Assembly (NCBI GenBank): GCA_934446485.1
Contig: CAKSEM010000048.1
Coordinates: forward strand, 1 to 9,804
Source: an uncultured Eubacteriales bacterium
GTDB lineage: Bacteria; Bacillota; Clostridia; Oscillospirales; CAG-272
Length of the DNA: 9,804 bases
Direction: 5' to 3'
A program made the translations under genes and the position numbers. Shown piece after piece: positions 6,277-9,804 of this stretch (positions are counted from its first letter, which is position 1; each line of letters opens with the position of its first letter). Below the pieces are notes generated by a model, which made no database searches, had not been told where the DNA came from, and was given only the letters and a program-made list of their open reading frames with translations.

Positions 6277-7005
6277 TCAGCGGGCAGTTACCGTCTCAAC
6301 GAGTCCGAAAAGATCGACCGACGAAAAGAACCTCATCACTATTGAGCTCTCCACCACGTGCGCGCCGAACAATTTTGAATCCACCGACCCGAGCCCCGTT
6401 ATGATCGATGCCGCGGCGCTGCTGAACAGAAATGCGAAGAGTGCCGCAGCCGCAACGCCGAATACGAGTCCGAACAGCCGATTTGCACTGTTCAGGACCG
6501 GCAGGTGGAAAACCGCATCGAGCAGCAGCGTCACGAGCGACAGCACGATAAACGCAGCGAGGAACAGTCCGAGAAACGCTGCAGCGCCCGACAGAAGATC
6601 GGCTACGGGCTGTGCGATATAGTCGGCAAGATCGGAGACGGTCTCCATGCTGCCGTCCGTAACCCCGCCGCACATCTCACCGAGCTCTCCCGCATTCGCA
6701 TGATATCGGTCGATTATCTGCGCAACCGAGTCAGGCATATCGCTGAACATCTTGGCAAGATTGTACGTACCGTCTCCGCTTGCCGACACGGAAGCTATCG
6801 TATCGCGGATCCCGTCGGAGATGTGCCGCAGTGCAAAATTCTTATAGATAAAGTCTGCAAGCTTCGGAGTGAAGGCGTACGCCACAATGAACGATACGAT
6901 ACCCTTAACCAGACCCATCGCAGATTTTATGAGCCCTGAGCGGGCACTTCGGATGATTATGACAGCCGAGACCGCTACAATAATTATATCAATTACGGTA
7001 CCCAT
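6277..7005 (-). CDS. CvpA-family membrane protein
   Basis: This 242-residue integral membrane protein has four predicted spans (about 3-19, 29-46, 141-163 and 178-204). The first pair holds a Gly/Lys-rich RSGLIKSAMGLVKG segment, and the last pair is preceded by LNSANRLFGLVFG (171-183). This spacing of LN and Gly residues is typical of the CvpA/colicin V production family. The family's biochemical role is unsettled; it has been linked to envelope integrity and toxin export. The protein is longer than the roughly 160 residues of E. coli CvpA because of a soluble insert of about 95 residues (47-140) between spans 2 and 3. The start at ATG 7005 has GAAAGGAAA about 8 nt upstream. It begins 13 nt after the DUF5711-like gene, so co-transcription is very likely. 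Confidence 0.85.
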   Translation of the reverse strand: MGTVIDIIIVAVSAVIIIRSARSGLIKSAMGLVKGIVSFIVAYAFTPKLADFIYKNFALRHISDGIRDTIASVSASGDGTYNLAKMFSDMPDSVAQIIDRYHANAGELGEMCGGVTDGSMETVSDLADYIAQPVADLLSGAAAFLGLFLAAFIVLSLVTLLLDAVFHLPVLNSANRLFGLVFGVAAAALFAFLFSSAAASIITGLGSVDSKLFGAHVVESSIVMRFFSSVDLFGLVETVTAR

Positions 7006-7018
7006 TTATTATTTCCTT

Positions 7019-8275
7019 TCATGCTCCGGACGCATCGTCCGTCCGAAATGTTACGCTGCGTGCCGAAGCGGCACCGCAGACAACGAGACTCCCTCCGACA
7101 TCGAGCAGGCGGATGACCTCACCGTCCGCGTCGGCATATGTGAGCCCTCCGTCCGCGGTCAGTGCCGCAACGGAACCGGACGAAAGAAGGTATCCGACGT
7201 ATCTTGCGTCGGTCGATACGGCAACGCCCGTCACTCTTATGTCAACAAGGCTATTATATAATATATTTCCCCCGTTGTCAAACGAATAAACCCTGCTCTC
7301 GCTGCCGATATCGTTGCCGCGCACTGCGACCACAGCCCCTGTCGGGAACACATCGACGTACGATATTCCGTTCCCCTCAAGGACACATTCGGAAAGTGAC
7401 GCACCGTCCTCGCCGATGAACCTTGCAGCACCGTCGGTCAGCAGGAAGAAGCGTCCGCCGTCCATGGCACCGAGCTTCACCGGCATCTCGTCACCGTATG
7501 TTGTGCTCCCCACTGCCTGCTCACTTCCGGACTTATAGACCGACACTTCGCACAATATACCCGAACCGGACTCAAACATAGCCGCAATCGCAGTATATTC
7601 GCCGTCGCGGCTTATAGCCGAATCAATGACATACTTATCGGTATATATGCTCATGGTCCGCCGAAGAGATGACGAGTATATCTCAGTCACATAGCGTGAG
7701 CTGTCGGACTCCGATGTTACGGCATAAGCACCGTTGTCACCGACGGATGCAGATATGATCGCTCCGTCCGTCTGGCGCGAAACTATCCGTGCGGTGGAAT
7801 TGTACACGGCATAGGAGCTGCCGCCGATATCGTACGCAAGCAGATACTTTCCGCTTGCGGAAGCTGCGGGATTGGAAAAGCTCTCTGTCCCGTCGCAGAG
7901 CACGGCACCCGACAGATCGTATATCCGCACGGAACGGTTTCCGACGGCAGCAAGCGCCCCGCGATAGGCACAGAAGGTCATACGATCTTCCGCCGAGTAC
8001 ACAATATCGCTGTGTACTCCGTCTCCGCTGTCGGCTGCGCTGTCAAAATCCCGCATGAGATAGACAAAATTATCATACGTAATATATTCGCTGTACCGCA
8101 TGAGCATGACTCCGCCGAACAGTGCAAGCAGAAGGAGCAATATGAAGCCGGCCGCACGGTATCGGTCGGCAACTCTGAGATAGTAGCGATTCTCGCGCTG
8201 CCTTATTTTTTCGTCAACACGGATCACTTCCGCCGGGGTCTCGTTTCCCGAATTGCCTACATCACGTTGTTTCAT
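7019..8275 (-). CDS. DUF5711-like single-pass membrane protein with predicted beta-propeller
   Basis: This 418-residue protein has a charged cytoplasmic N-terminus (about 1-41, with RYYLRVADRYR), one transmembrane helix (about 42-60), and a large domain that should lie outside the membrane. From about residue 90 this domain shows repeating short strands of the form VAVSTDARYVGYLLSSG and SASGKYLLAYD, as in WD/YVTN-type beta-propellers. The overall layout matches, from memory, the DUF5711 family of Clostridia, which has no known function. The start at ATG 8275 has a strong AAGGAGG site 7-8 nt upstream. It lies 25 nt after truA and 13 nt before the cvpA-like gene. It could be a sensor or an envelope assembly factor, but nothing in the sequence identifies a ligand. 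The gene itself is certain and the family name is likely. Confidence 0.75.
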   Translation of the reverse strand: MKQRDVGNSGNETPAEVIRVDEKIRQRENRYYLRVADRYRAAGFILLLLLALFGGVMLMRYSEYITYDNFVYLMRDFDSAADSGDGVHSDIVYSAEDRMTFCAYRGALAAVGNRSVRIYDLSGAVLCDGTESFSNPAASASGKYLLAYDIGGSSYAVYNSTARIVSRQTDGAIISASVGDNGAYAVTSESDSSRYVTEIYSSSLRRTMSIYTDKYVIDSAISRDGEYTAIAAMFESGSGILCEVSVYKSGSEQAVGSTTYGDEMPVKLGAMDGGRFFLLTDGAARFIGEDGASLSECVLEGNGISYVDVFPTGAVVAVRGNDIGSESRVYSFDNGGNILYNSLVDIRVTGVAVSTDARYVGYLLSSGSVAALTADGGLTYADADGEVIRLLDVGGSLVVCGAASARSVTFRTDDASGA

Positions 8276-8300
8276 ATCTGCTCCTCCTTTCCGAACGGCG

Positions 8301-9098
8301 TCAAAGCGCCGAAAACTCTATATTCTCTCCGTAATCCACACGGCGCAGGTACAATCCGCACGCAGGTGCTGTAAACCCGGCACGCTCACGTTTTCGGGAC
8401 GCCAAAATATCCCCCATATCGCACACCCCGATCCTACCGAACGCAGTATCCAAAAGTGTACCGACAAGTATGCGCACCATGTTGTAAAGAAATCCATCGG
8501 CCTCAGCCGTAATGGTGCAAATCCCGTCGCGCACTCTCCGAACATCGAGCCGGCGAAGATCTCTCACAGTATCCGTAACGTCGGAACCCGACGCCATAAA
8601 TGCGGAAAAATCGTACCGCCCTGCCAGTGACGATGCAGCAGAGCACATCCGCTCAAGCTCATCATCGGCAATGCTCCGACCGAAGCGGTACGCCCTCCCC
8701 TCGAGAAACGGGTCTCGCACGGGAGAATCGTTTATTACATAAACGTACTCCTTGGCAATAGCGTCGTAGCGCGGGTGAAATGTATCCGAAACCGCAGCCG
8801 CACCCGTCACGGCAATCGCCGGCGAAAGGTACGGGCCCACTGCCCGGTGCACCCGCGCGAGCGGAATGCGAAGCCAGTCGTCACCGCGGAGCGATACATC
8901 GGTCGGCTCGACCGCAGCACAGTAGCCGAGCGCGTGAACACCCGCGTCCGTACGACTGCATCCGGTGACATTGCAGCGCAGACCGAGCGCCCGCGAGAAC
9001 GCCTCGGTCAATTCGCCCTGAACGGTCGGCACTCCGGGCTGATATTGATATCCGCAGTATCCGGAGCCGTCATACTTAATTCTAATGAGCAGTTTCAC
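8301..9098 (-). CDS. truA: tRNA pseudouridine synthase A (positions 38-40)
   Basis: This 265-residue enzyme converts uridine to pseudouridine in the anticodon stem-loop of many tRNAs. The catalytic aspartate is Asp51 in the GCSRTDAGVHA motif (46-56). Other family landmarks are the N-terminal YDGSGYCGYQYQ (9-20), TFHPRYDAIAKEYVY (106-120), DGFLYNMVRILVGTL (201-215) and APACGLYL (244-251). Length and motifs are complete. The start is GTG at 9098; no in-frame ATG suits the conserved N-terminus. The upstream GGGGG is a weak ribosome binding site, so translation may depend on coupling to ecfT, which ends 18 nt upstream. ecfT-truA adjacency is a conserved Firmicute arrangement, usually next to ribosomal protein genes. 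Confidence 0.96.
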   Translation of the reverse strand: MKLLIRIKYDGSGYCGYQYQPGVPTVQGELTEAFSRALGLRCNVTGCSRTDAGVHALGYCAAVEPTDVSLRGDDWLRIPLARVHRAVGPYLSPAIAVTGAAAVSDTFHPRYDAIAKEYVYVINDSPVRDPFLEGRAYRFGRSIADDELERMCSAASSLAGRYDFSAFMASGSDVTDTVRDLRRLDVRRVRDGICTITAEADGFLYNMVRILVGTLLDTAFGRIGVCDMGDILASRKRERAGFTAPACGLYLRRVDYGENIEFSAL

Positions 9099-9116
9099 AC
9101 GGAACCCCCAATCAAA

Positions 9117-9804
9117 TCAGAACGGTATTCTGTATCCGGGTGCATATCGGTTGAGGACGACCACAGCCGCACCGACCAGCACAACGGCACAGCCGCATAT
9201 GTAGTCGCGCGGGTGAGTATGCAGCGTATTCATGCGCGTCCTCCCCTCGCCGCCCGTATAGCAGCGGCATTCCATTGCCGTTGCGAGATCGTTCGCACGC
9301 CTGAATGCCGAAACGAAGAGCGGGATTATGATGGGAATGAGCGCCTTTGCGCGCCGAATCAGACCTCCGGTTGAAAAATCGGCACCGCGCGCCTTCTGTG
9401 CGTTCATGATCTTCTCAGTCTCTTCTATGAGCGTCGGGATAAACCTGAGCGCGATCGTCATCATCATGGAAAAGTCATGTACGGGCACACCGATTTTAGA
9501 GAGCGGACGAAGCAGCTGTTCAAGCCCGTCGGTCAGCGAAAGCGGTGTTGTCGTATAGGTAAGGAGCATACTGGTCGATACAAGGAGAACTATGATCCTC
9601 AGAATTATCATTGACGCATTGATGATTCCCTCGCGGTATATGCGGATAATTCCGAACTCGACGAGAGGGTGATCCCCGCGCACCCAAAATATGTTTATGA
9701 CTGCGGTAAACAGCGCAATGAACAGTATCGGCTTCAAGCCGCGCACAACGATACGCGGGGATATCCGCGAGAGCGCGACGAGGGCAAGAGATACAAGTGT
9801 AACG
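9117..9804 (-). CDS. ecfT: EcfT, membrane coupling subunit of an ECF-type vitamin transporter (5' end cut by right edge)
   Basis: About 228 C-terminal residues are visible, and the frame stays open to the window edge. EcfT joins the EcfA1/EcfA2 ATPases to interchangeable substrate-binding S components for vitamin or metal uptake. The visible part includes membrane segments (for example around KPILFIALFTAVINIFW) and the two coupling-helix motifs that contact the ATPases, QKARGAD and MECRCYTGGEGRTRM. A last membrane helix lies near the C-terminus. A GTG at 9746 is not the real start: upstream codons continue in frame with an EcfT-like sequence (ALVALSRISPR), and the family is normally about 265 residues long. 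ecfA1 and ecfA2 would be expected just beyond the right edge. truA starts 18 nt downstream. Confidence 0.93.
   Translation of the reverse strand, partial: VTLVSLALVALSRISPRIVVRGLKPILFIALFTAVINIFWVRGDHPLVEFGIIRIYREGIINASMIILRIIVLLVSTSMLLTYTTTPLSLTDGLEQLLRPLSKIGVPVHDFSMMMTIALRFIPTLIEETEKIMNAQKARGADFSTGGLIRRAKALIPIIIPLFVSAFRRANDLATAMECRCYTGGEGRTRMNTLHTHPRDYICGCAVVLVGAAVVVLNRYAPGYRIPF

Noticed and set aside
5272..6404. Long plus-strand open frames opposite the clp gene
   Set aside because: They have Ser/Arg/Pro-rich composition, no ribosome binding site and no family resemblance, while the minus strand encodes an unmistakable AAA+ protein.
9117..9746. GTG at 9746 as the start of ecfT
   Set aside because: The frame stays open to the window edge with EcfT-like residues and no ribosome binding site, so the gene is cut rather than short.

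Overview
All the genes in this window lie on the minus strand. The window looks like chromosomal DNA of an anaerobic low-to-moderate-GC Firmicute, most likely a Clostridia member (Oscillospiraceae/Ruminococcaceae-like). The evidence is strong AGGAGG-type ribosome binding sites, the ecfT-truA gene order typical of Firmicutes, a ClpE-like unfoldase, a DUF5711-type protein, and an Mrp ATPase followed by the start of a probable NuoE-like redox subunit. The species cannot be named from the sequence. There is no sign of phage, insertion sequence, CRISPR, rRNA or tRNA.

Read in the direction of transcription (right to left), the layout is as follows. ecfT (cut by the right edge) encodes the membrane coupling subunit of an ECF vitamin transporter. 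truA, a tRNA pseudouridine synthase, starts 18 nt later. Then come a single-pass membrane protein with a predicted beta-propeller (DUF5711-like), a CvpA-family membrane protein, and a ClpE/ClpC-type AAA+ unfoldase with an N-terminal zinc finger. These five genes are separated by only 13-28 nt and probably form one operon. A 74-nt gap containing a perfect hairpin, a 12-bp palindrome and a strong ribosome binding site leads to an 892-codon P-type ATPase homologue.

That ATPase homologue is the main point of interest. It keeps the size, domain spacing and roughly ten membrane spans of a P2-type cation pump, and its frame is open throughout. Nevertheless the TGES, DKTGT, KGAPE, DPPR and TGDGVND motifs are all altered beyond function, and most ion-binding residues are gone. 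It looks like a pseudo-pump, a membrane protein that may have a regulatory or scaffold role.

Downstream of it, a 167-nt gap holds an imperfect 88-bp inverted-repeat element and a good sigma-A-type promoter. The promoter drives a second unit: an Mrp/NBP35 iron-sulfur carrier ATPase, a 12-bp GC-rich hairpin, and the first 28 codons of a likely NuoE/HndA-type subunit of an NAD(P)-linked oxidoreductase or hydrogenase. This suggests a link between Fe-S delivery and an Fe-S redox enzyme. No gene-free stretch exceeds 170 bases.
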